NCBI GenBank assembly: GCA_963762575.1
Contig: CAVXLL010000002.1
Span: 434,001 to 498,000 of the forward strand
DNA: 64,000 bases
DNA from: AP-15 sp963762575
GTDB lineage: Bacteria; Pseudomonadota; Alphaproteobacteria; ATCC43930; CGMCC-115725
Direction of reading: 5' to 3'
Every line of letters starts with the position of its first letter. Positions within the stretch are counted from its first letter, which is position 1. A program made the translations under genes and the position numbers. The notes beneath the pieces are model-generated. The model did not search any database. It saw only the letters and a list, made by a program, of their open reading frames with translations, and was not told the DNA's origin. Shown in pieces: positions 8,737 to 17,206 of this stretch.

Positions 8737-9182
8737 GCGACCTGTTATTTGGTATTTATGATGCACCATTGTGGAATCTTTCTTTTATTGTATCAAGATT
8801 ACATCTAGTTTGGATTGCCGTGGTATGTGGAAAGCTGAAAACGGATTTTCGATACTCGAATGCTCTCGGCTGGAACACGTTTCCTATCCCCACCCTCACC
8901 GAGAAGAACAAGGCCGACCTGACGAGCTGCGCCGAGGACATGCTGTTGGCGCGCGAGGCGCATTTCCCGGCGACGATCGCCGATCTCTATGACCCGGAGA
9001 AGATGCCGGCCGACTTGCGCGAGGCGCATGAGCGCAATGACGAGGTATTTGAGCGCATCTATATCGGCCGGCGGTTCCGCAACGACACCGAGCGGCTGGA
9101 AAAGCTGTTCGAGCTTTACATCGCAATGTCCACTGACAAGAAAAGCCCTCGTAATGGGATGGGTCAGAAGACCGCCGTATGA
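8736..9182 (+). pseudogene. C-terminal part of the same methyltransferase, separated by a frameshift
   Basis: In the frame entered at 8736 the sequence reads SDLLFGIYDAPLWNLSFIV, then TDFRYSNALGWNTFPIPTLT, and RNDTERLEKLFELYIAMS. This is the conserved C-terminal section of the YeeA/MmeI methylase family and directly continues the protein ending at 8736. An open ATG at 8769 lies inside it but has no ribosome site, so independent translation is unlikely. The stop (9180-9182) overlaps the ATG of the BrnT gene as ATGA, so translation of the full methylase would feed the toxin gene. Confidence 0.8.
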
Positions 9183-9466
9183 GCCGGTTCGAGTGGGACG
9201 AGGAAAAGAACCTCACCAATCGGCGCAGGCATGGAATCAGCTTTGAGGAAGCCTCCACGATCTTCGACGGTCCTGTGCTCACACTTGAAGACGAAGGGCA
9301 CCAGAGCGAAGTCAGAGAGCGGAGCTACGGTCTCATTGGTGGGGTCGTGGTAGCCTGCGTTGTCCATACGGATCGGGATGGCACTACGCGGATCATCAGC
9401 GCGCGCAAAGCGACCAGGAACGAACGGAAATACTTTGATGCCTATCTCGAAAAAGCGGCTTGCTGA
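9179..9466 (+). CDS. brnT: BrnT-family toxin
   Basis: A 95-residue protein beginning MSRFEWDEEKNLTNRRRHGISFEEA, with RIISARKATRNERKYFDAYL near the end. This is the typical BrnT layout (a small RelE-fold ribonuclease with WD-x-x-K-N and the closing arginine-rich RxA-x(3)-E-R-x-x-Y helix). BrnT cleaves RNA and is held in check by BrnA. It overlaps the methylase stop (ATGA) and its own 3' end overlaps the BrnA start by 29 bp. Here it sits inside a restriction-like operon, not as a free toxin-antitoxin pair. Confidence 0.9.
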   Translation: MSRFEWDEEKNLTNRRRHGISFEEASTIFDGPVLTLEDEGHQSEVRERSYGLIGGVVVACVVHTDRDGTTRIISARKATRNERKYFDAYLEKAAC

Positions 9467-11663
9467 AATCGCAGCGATCCTCGACGAGGACATCGACACC
9501 TCGGATATTCCCGAGGCCGACGAAGAATTCTTCAAGAAGGCGAAGCTCACCGTGCCGGGCCGGTCTGCCCTTTCAGGAGCGAGTGCGCATCTGGTTGGCA
9601 GCTCGACAAGGAAGTTCGCCGTACCGGCCGTTTCAGTCACTTACGCGCAAAACGGCAGCTCGACTAAAGCCAACGCGCTCGGCATGCGTCCGATGCAGGA
9701 ACGCGCCTACGAGAAGCGGGGCGAGCAATACCTCCTGATCAAGTCGCCGCCGGCCTCGGGCAAGAGCCGGGCGCTGATGTTCATCGCCCTCGACAAGCTC
9801 CAAAATCAAGGGCTCCGCCAGGCCATTATCGTCGTGCCGGAGAGAGCGATCGGCGCCAGCTTCCACGACGAGCCGTTGAGCCAATTCGGCTTCTGGGCGG
9901 ACTGGACCGTCGCCCGGAAATGGAACCTTTGTGATGCGCCCGGCGCGGACAATGGCGGCAAGGTCAATGCGGTCGCCGCCTTCCTGGAAAGCGACGATCG
10001 GGTGCTGGTCTGCACTCATGCAACCTTCCGCTTCGCCGTGGACAGGTTCGGGGTCGAGGCTTTCGACGACCGGCTGATCGCGGTGGACGAGTTCCATCAC
10101 GTTTCCGCCAACCCCGACAACAAGCTCGGCCTGCATCTCGGCCAGTTCATCGCCCGCGACCGGGTGCATGTCGTGGCGATGACCGGCTCCTATTTCCGGG
10201 GAGACGCTGAGGCGGTTCTCGCGCCGCAGGACGAGGCAAAATTCGATACCGTCACTTACACCTATTATGAGCAGCTCAACGGCTACGAATATCTGAAGCA
10301 ACTCGATATCGGCTATTTCTTCTACGCCGGTTCTTATGTCGACGACATTCTGAACGTGCTCGATCCGGCCGAGAAGACAATCGTCCACATTCCAAGCGTC
10401 AACGCGCGCGAAAGCACCAAGGACAAGATCAAGGAAGTCGAGCACATCATCGAGGAGCTGGGCGAATGGCGAGGGACCGACCCCGCGACCGGCTTCCAGC
10501 TGGTCAAGACGCAGGAGGGCCGCGTCCTGCGGATCGCCGACCTGGTTGACGACGCCCCCGCCAAGCGCGACCGGGTTTCCGCTGCGCTGAAGGACCCGGC
10601 GCAGAAGAACAATCGCGACCATGTAGACATCATCATCGCCCTTGGCATGGCGAAGGAAGGCTTCGACTGGATTTGGTGCGAGCACGCGCTGACTGTCGGC
10701 TATCGGTCCAGCCTGACCGAGATCGTGCAGATCATCGGCCGCGCGACCCGCGACGCGCCGGGCAAAACCCGCGCGCGCTTCACCAACCTGATCGCCGAGC
10801 CCGACGCCTCCGAAGAGGCCGTCACCGAGGCCGTCAACGACACCCTGAAGGCGATCGCGGCGAGCCTATTGATGGAGCAGGTGCTGGCGCCGCGTTTCGA
10901 GTTCAAACCGAAGAACCCGAACACCGGGCCAACCCCCGGCTTCGACTATGGGGAAGCGGGCTACGACCCGAACAAGTGCAACGTCGGCTTCAACGAGGAG
11001 AACGGTCGTTTCCAGATCGAGATCAAGGGCCTTGTCGCGCCGAAGAGCGAGGAGGCGCAGCGCATCTGCCAGCGGGACCTCAACGAGGTCATCGCCGCCT
11101 TCGTCCAGGACAAGACTGCCATCGAGCGCGGTCTGTTCGATAAGGAGCTGGTGGCGGAGGAGTTGACCCAGGTCCGCATGGGCAAGATCATCAAGGACAG
11201 GTACCCCGAACTGGACGAAGAGGATCAGGAAGCGGTGCGCCAGCACGCCGTCGCCGCTCTCAACCTCACGCAGAAGGCCAAAGAGGTTGCCTTGCGGGGA
11301 ACCGAGGGCGAGGACGAGAAGAACGCGAATACCGCGTTCATCGAGGGCGTCCGAAAGTTCGCCATGGACGTGCGCGATCTGGACATCGACCTGATCGACC
11401 GGATCAACCCCTTCGGGGCAGCCTACGCCATCCTCGCCAAGACCATGAGCGAGGAGAGCCTGAAGCAAGTCCACGCCGTGATCGAAGGCAAGCGCATCAA
11501 CCTCACGATCGAGGAAGCGCGGGAACTTGCCAAGCGGGCTCTGAAGTTCAAGCAGGAGCGCGGGCGTCTGCCCTCGATCACGTCGCCCGACGCTTGGGAA
11601 AAGCGCATGGCCGAGGGTGTGGCCTTCCTTGCCCGCATGAGGGCGGAGGCCGCGCGTGCCTAG
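9438..11663 (+). CDS. BrnA-like antitoxin domain fused to DEAD-like helicase
   Basis: The ATG at 9438 opens MPISKKRLAEIAAILDEDID, then TSDIPEADEEFFKKAKL, the short BrnA-type antitoxin that normally ends about here. The frame instead runs on without a stop into a superfamily 2 helicase: Walker A PPASGKS (about residue 104), Walker B/motif II VDEFHH (about 217), motif III MTGS, and motif VI QIIGRATR (about 431), with a helical C-terminal region to residue 741. A start at 9360 is open but lies inside brnT in another frame. The fusion is seen directly; whether it is native or due to a lost stop or indel cannot be judged from one sequence. The next gene starts 8 bp before its stop. Confidence 0.85.
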   Translation: MPISKKRLAEIAAILDEDIDTSDIPEADEEFFKKAKLTVPGRSALSGASAHLVGSSTRKFAVPAVSVTYAQNGSSTKANALGMRPMQERAYEKRGEQYLLIKSPPASGKSRALMFIALDKLQNQGLRQAIIVVPERAIGASFHDEPLSQFGFWADWTVARKWNLCDAPGADNGGKVNAVAAFLESDDRVLVCTHATFRFAVDRFGVEAFDDRLIAVDEFHHVSANPDNKLGLHLGQFIARDRVHVVAMTGSYFRGDAEAVLAPQDEAKFDTVTYTYYEQLNGYEYLKQLDIGYFFYAGSYVDDILNVLDPAEKTIVHIPSVNARESTKDKIKEVEHIIEELGEWRGTDPATGFQLVKTQEGRVLRIADLVDDAPAKRDRVSAALKDPAQKNNRDHVDIIIALGMAKEGFDWIWCEHALTVGYRSSLTEIVQIIGRATRDAPGKTRARFTNLIAEPDASEEAVTEAVNDTLKAIAASLLMEQVLAPRFEFKPKNPNTGPTPGFDYGEAGYDPNKCNVGFNEENGRFQIEIKGLVAPKSEEAQRICQRDLNEVIAAFVQDKTAIERGLFDKELVAEELTQVRMGKIIKDRYPELDEEDQEAVRQHAVAALNLTQKAKEVALRGTEGEDEKNANTAFIEGVRKFAMDVRDLDIDLIDRINPFGAAYAILAKTMSEESLKQVHAVIEGKRINLTIEEARELAKRALKFKQERGRLPSITSPDAWEKRMAEGVAFLARMRAEAARA

Positions 11664-12858
11664 GCTCACCGAAGAGGATGAGGCGCTTCTCGAAGAGCTT
11701 GGCGTCGCGACCGAGACAAACGGGGGCGCAAGCCGGACGCCGCGCGAGGAGCGGATCATCGCCGGGTTCGAGGAGATTCAGCGTTTCGTCGAGCGGCATG
11801 GCCGCGTGCCGCAGCATGGCGAGGGGCGTGATATCTTCGAGCGGCTATACGCCGTGCGTCTCCATCGCCTTCGCGCGCTGGCCGACTGCCGCGCCCTGCT
11901 TGAGGTCCTCGACCATCAAGGGCTTCTCGCGGGCCCCGCGCCTGCCCCGGTAAGCGCCGGCGAGGAACTCGACGATGACGAGCTTCTGGCCCAGCTCGGG
12001 GTGGAGGCTCCGGCGCCGGCCGACATCACAGAACTCCGGCATGTCCGCTCGGCTGCGGAAAAGCGTGCGGCCGAGGAAATCGCCAATCGCGAGAAATGCG
12101 AAGATTTCGACAGCTTCAAGCCGCTCTTCGAGCGGGTGCAGAAGGAACTCGGCGCGGGTCTGCGGCAGACTAGGCGGTTCGAGCGTAAGTCCGAGATCGC
12201 TCCGGGACGGTTCTATATCCTGGGCGGCCAGAAAGCCTACGTCGCGACAACGGAAGAGCCGTTCACCAACGAGCAGGGCAAGATAGACGCCCGTCTTCGG
12301 GTGATCTTCGACAATGGGACGGAGAGCGACCTGCTCATGCGCTCTCTGCAAAAGGCGCTGCAACAGGACCCCGCCGGCCGGCGGATTATCGAACCATCAG
12401 CGGGCCCTCTCTTCAGCAATCAGAATCAGGAAGGGGATGAAGCGAGCGGCACCATCTATGTGCTTAGAAGTAGATCAGAACACCCGATCGTCGCTGCCAA
12501 TCGCGATGTTCTGCACAAAATCGGGGTAACGGGTGGAAGTATCGAACGGAGGATAACGAACGCTCACCTTGAGCCCACGTTTCTAATGGCGGATGTCGAG
12601 ATTGTAGCGACCTACGACCTGTTCAATATCAGCCGCACGAAGCTTGAAAACCTCATCCATAGAATTTTTGGCCGCGCCCGTGTGGATATTGAAGTAGATG
12701 ACCAATTCGGGAATCCGATCACCCCAAGAGAATGGTTCCTCGTCCCTATTTTTGCAGTCGATGAGGCGGTTGAAAGGATCAAGGACGGCACCATAACCGA
12801 CTATATATACGATCCAAAGACGGCAAAACTCACCCACGCTGTCGATGTCGCACCTTGA
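11656..12858 (+). CDS. GIY-YIG nuclease family protein
   Basis: A 400-residue protein. The first 120 residues are acidic and helical (DEALLEELGV, DDDELLAQLGVEAP), a possible protein-interaction region. The C-terminal domain (about 265-370) matches the GIY-YIG fold of the T5orf172/MUG113 type: TIYVLRS supplies the GIY strand, HKIGVTGG the YIG strand, SIERRI the Arg helix, and KLENLIHRIF the metal-binding Glu. It overlaps the helicase gene by 8 bp, so it is translationally coupled as last gene of the operon. Inference: the DNA-cutting subunit of the system. The final 400 bp are more AT-rich than the start. Confidence 0.8.
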   Translation: MPRLTEEDEALLEELGVATETNGGASRTPREERIIAGFEEIQRFVERHGRVPQHGEGRDIFERLYAVRLHRLRALADCRALLEVLDHQGLLAGPAPAPVSAGEELDDDELLAQLGVEAPAPADITELRHVRSAAEKRAAEEIANREKCEDFDSFKPLFERVQKELGAGLRQTRRFERKSEIAPGRFYILGGQKAYVATTEEPFTNEQGKIDARLRVIFDNGTESDLLMRSLQKALQQDPAGRRIIEPSAGPLFSNQNQEGDEASGTIYVLRSRSEHPIVAANRDVLHKIGVTGGSIERRITNAHLEPTFLMADVEIVATYDLFNISRTKLENLIHRIFGRARVDIEVDDQFGNPITPREWFLVPIFAVDEAVERIKDGTITDYIYDPKTAKLTHAVDVAP

Positions 12859-12882
12859 GAAGTAAGATTTTGCCGGCCTTGC

Positions 12883-12898
12883 GGGGGCTTTTTCCCCC
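12883..12898 (+). terminator. Hairpin after the defence operon
   Basis: GGGGG-CTTTTT-CCCCC, a 5-bp GC stem 24 bp after the nuclease stop. It is short and without a downstream T run, so a weak terminator at best. It lies between the operon and the convergent prfB gene. Confidence 0.45.
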
Positions 12899-12980
12899 GA
12901 GTGAAGCAATCAATATCGCCGAGCGTTCTTCGAGCAGGCTGCGAATATTCTAAATCGGCATATCTGATCTGACATGGCGC

Positions 12981-14106
12981 TCACACCCCTGTCGGGATTG
13001 CGTCGGCGCCTTCGATGCGGGAGGCGAGGGCAGCGGCGAGGAAGCGGTCGAGGTCGCCGTCGAGGACGCCGCCGGTGTTCGAGGTTTCGACGCCGGTGCG
13101 CAGATCCTTGACCATCTGATAGGGCTGCAGCACGTAGGAGCGGATCTGGTGGCCCCAGCCGATGTCGGTCTTCGTCGCGTTCATTGCGTCGGTCGCCGCC
13201 TCGCGCCGCTGCAACTCGGCCTCATAGAGCCGGGCGCGCAGCATCGAGAAGGCGTGCGCGCGGTTCTGGTGCTGCGAGCGCTCGCTCTGGCACTGCACGA
13301 CGATGCCGCTCGGCATGTGGGTGATGCGCACCGCGCTGTCGGTCTTGTTGACGTGCTGGCCGCCCGCGCCCGACGAGCGGTAGGTGTCGATGCGCAGATC
13401 CTTGTCGTTGATCTCGACCTCGATCTTGTCGTCGACCACCGGGTAGACCCACACCGACGCAAAACTGGTGTGGCGGCGTGCGTTCGAATCGAATGGCGAG
13501 ATGCGCACCAGACGATGCACGCCGCTCTCGGTCTTCAGCCAGCCATAGGCGTCGGGGCCGTTGATCCTGACCGTCGCCGATTTGATACCGGCCTCCTCGC
13601 CGCCGCTCTCTTCGATCCATTCGGTCTTGTAATCATGCGCCTCCGCCCAGCGGACATACATCCGCAGCAGCATCTCGGCCCAGTCCTGCGCCTCGGTGCC
13701 GCCGGCCCCGGCATGCACTTCGAGATAGCAGTCGTTGGCGTCGGCCTCGCCGGAGAGGAGGCTCTCAAGCTCGCGCCGCGCCGCTTCCGCCCGCAGCTTT
13801 TCGAGGGCCGCCTCGGCGTCGGCGACGATGGTCGCCTCGCCCTCGGCCTCACCCATCTCGATCAGCTCGAGGGTGTCGGCGACCTCCCGCTCGATACGGC
13901 GGTAACTGCCGATCGCCTGGTCGAGCCTGGTGCGCTCGCGCAGCAGCTTCTGTGCCGCGGCGGGATCATCCCACAGGCGCGGATCCTCTGCCTGCGCGTT
14001 CAGCTCGGCGAGACGGCGATTGGCAGTCTCCCAGTCAAAGATGCCTCCTCAGCAGCGCCAACGACTTGTCGATGTCGTCGGCGGCCGCCTGAATCTCGGC
14101 TCGCAT
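12981..14106 (-). CDS. prfB: Peptide chain release factor 2 (programmed +1 frameshift)
   Basis: RF2 frees finished peptides at UGA and UAA codons. The gene starts at ATG 14106 (MRAEIQAAADDIDKSLALLR). After 23 codons it meets CTT TGA C at 14040-14034, and continues in the +1 frame from GAC at 14036 (DWETANRRLAELNAQAEDP) to a TGA at 12981, giving 374 residues. The SPF motif (RISPFDS) reads the stop codon and the SGAGGQHVNK motif triggers hydrolysis. The last codons (AIPTGV) belong to the island-side repeat, so the 3' half of this copy may have come with the island. Penicillin-binding protein 1A lies directly upstream. Confidence 0.95.
12996..13622. repeat. Right 627-bp direct repeat (inside intact prfB)
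   Basis: Partner of 5449-6075. It begins at the last six codons of prfB and ends at the CCATT within the codons for EWIEESGG, beyond which only this copy continues into domain 1 of RF2. Confidence 0.9.
14034..14049 (-). promoter_or_regulatory. RF2 autoregulatory frameshift site
   Basis: On the minus strand AGGAGG (14049-14044) is followed by CAT and CTT TGA C. This is the known RF2 recoding signal: an internal Shine-Dalgarno sequence three bases before the slippery CTT and an in-frame UGA followed by C. When RF2 is scarce, slow termination at UGA allows +1 slippage and restores RF2 synthesis. The site is complete here. Confidence 0.95.
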
Positions 14107-14130
14107 CGTCCACTCCGTGTCGTGTCGGCC

Positions 14131-16683
14131 TTAATATAGGCCGCCGGTCCCGCTCGCCGGAGCTCCGCGCATAGGCGGCGGCGCGGGCATCGTTTCGCCG
14201 CCGTCCTCGGCCGCGCCGGTCGAGGCGAGCGGCGTGTCGTCCTCGCCGGGTTCGCGCTGCGCGGCGACATGGCGATTCTGGCCGGGCTCGGTTCCGGGCT
14301 TGTAAGCCTCGTAGATGGCCGCTTCGCCGCCGCCGACCGGCAAGCCGGTCGCCGCGCTGACCCGATAGATCCGCATCCCGGGCGGCGTACGGAACGCCGT
14401 TGCCGGAGCATCCTTCAAAGCCGCGATCATGAAGTCGCGGAATATCGGGGCTGCGACATGTCCGCCGGTTTCGTCGTTGCCCAGGCTGTCCGGATCGTCG
14501 AAGCCGACATAGACGCCCGCCACTAGGTCGGGTGTGAACCCGACGAACCAGGCGTCGCGCCAGTCGTTCGTCGTGCCTGTCTTGCCGGCGATCGGTTTGC
14601 CGACCGCCTTGACCAGGGTGGCAGTGCCGCGCTCGACCACGCCCTCCAGCATCGTGACGATCTGATAGGCCGAACCGGGATCGGCGACCTGCTCCCGTTC
14701 ATCCGGGATGACCGGCACCGGCTGCTGCTGCCAATCGACGTTGTCGCAGCCGTCGCACGGCCGCTCGTCGGCGCGGAAGATGGTTGCTCCGTTGCGGTCT
14801 TGCACGCGGTCGATAAAGGTCGGCGTGATGCGCTTGCCGCCGTTGACCAGCATCGCATAGGCAGCCGTCATCCGCAGAGGGGTCGTCTCGCCGGCGCCGA
14901 GCACCATCGAGTACTCGCGCGGCATGTGATCCATGATGCCGAAGCTCTCTACGGTATCGGCGATGGGCTCGATCCCGACCATCACTGCCGCCCTGACCGT
15001 CATCGTATCGATCGACTTTTCGATGGCGATGCGCAGCGGCGTTGGCCCGCGATACCTCACCTCCTGGCCTTCCTTGGTATAATTCCGCGGTGTCCACATC
15101 GGCAGTCCCGGGCCTTGCGGGAGCGATATCGGCGAATCGTCGATCAAGGTCGACGGGGTAAATCCGTGATCGAGCGCGGTTAGAAAGATGAACGGCTTGA
15201 TCGTGGACCCGGTTTGCCGCTTTGCCTGGGTCGCCCGGTCGAATTGGCTCGTTGCGAAGCTGAACCCGCCACTGATCGCGAGGACGCGCCCGGTGTGCGG
15301 GTCCATCGCGACAAGGGCGCCCGAGACCTCCGGCACCTGGCACAAGGTGTAGAGGCCGGGGGTGTAGAGGCCGGCAGCCTTGCCGCCGTTCGCCTCGGCT
15401 TTCGCGGCGTTGGCGGGATCGACCATCACCACATCGCCGGGCTTGACGACATCGGCTGCACTGCGTGGATAGGGACCAAACGTGCCATTGTCGTAGCGCG
15501 GCCGAGCCCAGCGCATTTCGGAGAACGGAATGCGCCCACTGGCGCCGTTGGCAAAGCCGATGGCCGCGCCGTCCGGCTCGCTGCGGACCACCATCGCGAG
15601 ATTCCATCCGACATCGACCGCGACGCCGGGCACCGGCACGGCAGCGAGATGCGCCGCCCAGTCCCCCTTCGGGTCGATATGGCCAATAGCGCCGCGCCAC
15701 CCGCCATGACTGTGCTCGTAGGCGATCAACCCGGTGCGCAACGCCTTGTCCGAAGCCGCCTGCAGCCGTTCATCGAGACTGGTGCGCACCGACAGCCCAG
15801 CCCCATACAGCACCTTCTCGCCATAGCGGGCGAGCAGGTCGCGCCTAACCTCCTCGGCGAAATAGGGAGCTCTGACCTCTTCCGCCTCCTGGCGATGGCG
15901 AATCTCGAGCGGCTGTGCTTCGCCTTGTGCCGCCTCCGCCTGGGTGGCTGCTCCGTCTTCGACCATTCTGTCCAGAACCCAATCGCGGCGAGCTTTTGCA
16001 GTCTGCGGGAAGCGCGCCGGGTTGTATCGGTTCGGGGCCTTCGGAAGACCGCCGAGGAAAGCGGCCTCGCCGAGGGTCAGTTCGTCGAGGGGTTTGCCGA
16101 AATAGGTGAGCGCTGCCGCGGCAACACCGTAAGCACCGGATCCGAGATAGATTTCGTTCAGGTATAGCTCGAGGATCCGCTCCTTCGGCAACGCGGCCTC
16201 GATGCGGGTCGCGAGCAGGATCTCCTTGATCTTGCGTTCGATCGAAACCTCGTTCGACAGCAGCATGTTCTTGGCGACTTGCTGGGTGATCGTCGAAGCG
16301 CCGACCGGGCGGCGATTGGCGCGGAACCGGCTCACATCGGTGATCGCGGCGCGTAGGATCGAAACGGGATCGACCCCGTGATGGTTGTAGAAATTTTTGT
16401 CCTCGGCAGACAGAAAGGCGTTGATGACGGGCTTCGGGATCGCCTGTATCGGCACGAAGATCCGACGCTCGGTGGCATATTCTGCGAGAAGCCGTCCATC
16501 GCCCGCCTGCACTCGGGTCATGATCGGCGGCTGATAATGCGCAAGCTGCTGGTAATCCGGCAAGTCACGACCAAAATACCAAAGTGTGATCCCGACAAAT
16601 CCACAGCCCACGATCGCCAGCAACACCGCGCAGACAAAAAGAAACCGAAAAATCTTAATCATGTTACTGCGGTTTGCGACCAT
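14131..16683 (-). CDS. mrcA: Penicillin-binding protein 1A (bifunctional transglycosylase/transpeptidase)
   Basis: An 850-residue class A PBP that polymerises and cross-links peptidoglycan. There is one N-terminal membrane helix (FLFVCAVLLAIVGCGFVGI). The glycosyltransferase motifs are EDKNFYNHHGVD (about residue 93-104), GASTITQQVAKN and LNEIYLGSGAYG. The transpeptidase shows the active Ser in GSTIKPF, an SxN-type motif as KSIDT (Asp in place of Asn) and KTGTTNDWRDAW. A Pro/Gly-rich low-complexity tail closes it. An alternative start is 16662 (MIKIFRFLF). prfB starts 25 bp downstream, so both are probably cotranscribed. An amiC amidase gene that I would expect next to this locus in related genomes is not here. 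Confidence 0.93.
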   Translation of the reverse strand: MVANRSNMIKIFRFLFVCAVLLAIVGCGFVGITLWYFGRDLPDYQQLAHYQPPIMTRVQAGDGRLLAEYATERRIFVPIQAIPKPVINAFLSAEDKNFYNHHGVDPVSILRAAITDVSRFRANRRPVGASTITQQVAKNMLLSNEVSIERKIKEILLATRIEAALPKERILELYLNEIYLGSGAYGVAAAALTYFGKPLDELTLGEAAFLGGLPKAPNRYNPARFPQTAKARRDWVLDRMVEDGAATQAEAAQGEAQPLEIRHRQEAEEVRAPYFAEEVRRDLLARYGEKVLYGAGLSVRTSLDERLQAASDKALRTGLIAYEHSHGGWRGAIGHIDPKGDWAAHLAAVPVPGVAVDVGWNLAMVVRSEPDGAAIGFANGASGRIPFSEMRWARPRYDNGTFGPYPRSAADVVKPGDVVMVDPANAAKAEANGGKAAGLYTPGLYTLCQVPEVSGALVAMDPHTGRVLAISGGFSFATSQFDRATQAKRQTGSTIKPFIFLTALDHGFTPSTLIDDSPISLPQGPGLPMWTPRNYTKEGQEVRYRGPTPLRIAIEKSIDTMTVRAAVMVGIEPIADTVESFGIMDHMPREYSMVLGAGETTPLRMTAAYAMLVNGGKRITPTFIDRVQDRNGATIFRADERPCDGCDNVDWQQQPVPVIPDEREQVADPGSAYQIVTMLEGVVERGTATLVKAVGKPIAGKTGTTNDWRDAWFVGFTPDLVAGVYVGFDDPDSLGNDETGGHVAAPIFRDFMIAALKDAPATAFRTPPGMRIYRVSAATGLPVGGGEAAIYEAYKPGTEPGQNRHVAAQREPGEDDTPLASTGAAEDGGETMPAPPPMRGAPASGTGGLY

Positions 16684-17206
16684 CTCCGTGCAAGCGACCG
16701 CCGGACCACCTTCACGCGATGAGCCCGTGCGGCCGGGCCTTCATATGCGCTATTGGCGATACCATTCCAAGCATGTTTTAACGAAGGCGTTGCGACCTGC
16801 TGGGGCGGTGGTCGACCGCGCGTGAGGATCGCCGATCGACAAAAGGCCCGATCGGACGAAACGCCCGATCGGACGAAACGATTGTGGCGGGCCGCTTTAC
16901 TCTATACAGTCGGTATCGCGAAAAAACCGCCGTTCGCCGACCGGGCGCCGCGCCCGGTGGGGCAATGCGACACAAGCCCGCGGAACGACAGCTGCTTGGC
17001 TGCCGCCGCGCTGGCTCGCAGCGCCGGGCGATACGGACCCGTAGGAAACCGAAGCCGCTAAAAGGCTCCCCTGACAAGACCATGGCCGATTTCTCTTCAT
17101 CGCTTAGTGGAATAGCTTCAGGCGCCTGTGGCTTCCTTGCAGACAGGAGCGCGCCGCCGGCCGATTTTCGCGCGGCTGCGGCAGCGTGCCTCGGAGTTAT
17201 GCCAGA
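16684..17206. promoter_or_regulatory. Divergent mrcA/rne control region and long rne leader
   Basis: About 520 bp between the divergent mrcA and rne genes with no believable gene. It includes a 17-bp perfect tandem repeat (16846-16879) and a GC hairpin CCGGGC-GCCGC-GCCCGG near 16940. RNase E genes are typically preceded by a long structured leader through which the enzyme limits its own mRNA; this spacing fits, but the structure was not computed. Confidence 0.5.
16846..16879. repeat. 17-bp tandem repeat, two copies
   Basis: GCCCGATCGGACGAAAC occurs twice, perfectly and back to back (16846-16862 and 16863-16879), in the mrcA/rne intergenic region. The inner CGATCG is itself palindromic, so it could be a double binding site for a regulator. 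Confidence 0.8.

Larger units (their letters stand above)
6076..12995. mobile_element. Genomic island inserted at prfB carrying a methylase/BrnTA/helicase/nuclease operon
   Basis: The 6.9 kb between the two prfB repeats holds one plus-strand operon (methyltransferase, BrnT, BrnA-helicase, GIY-YIG nuclease) running opposite to the neighbouring minus-strand housekeeping genes. Base composition is uneven: the left edge (6076-6290), the presumed specificity part of the methylase (about 7890-8830) and the last 400 bp are visibly more AT-rich. No integrase or transposase is present. The geometry, with one full gene and one 5'-truncated copy, is what single-crossover integration of a circle carrying a prfB fragment, or integration into the 3' half of the gene, would leave. 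Confidence 0.8.

Noticed and set aside
8715..8740. Programmed -1 frameshift in the methyltransferase
   Set aside because: No canonical slippery heptamer with a downstream structure is evident, and other one-base indels in the window make a simple indel more likely.
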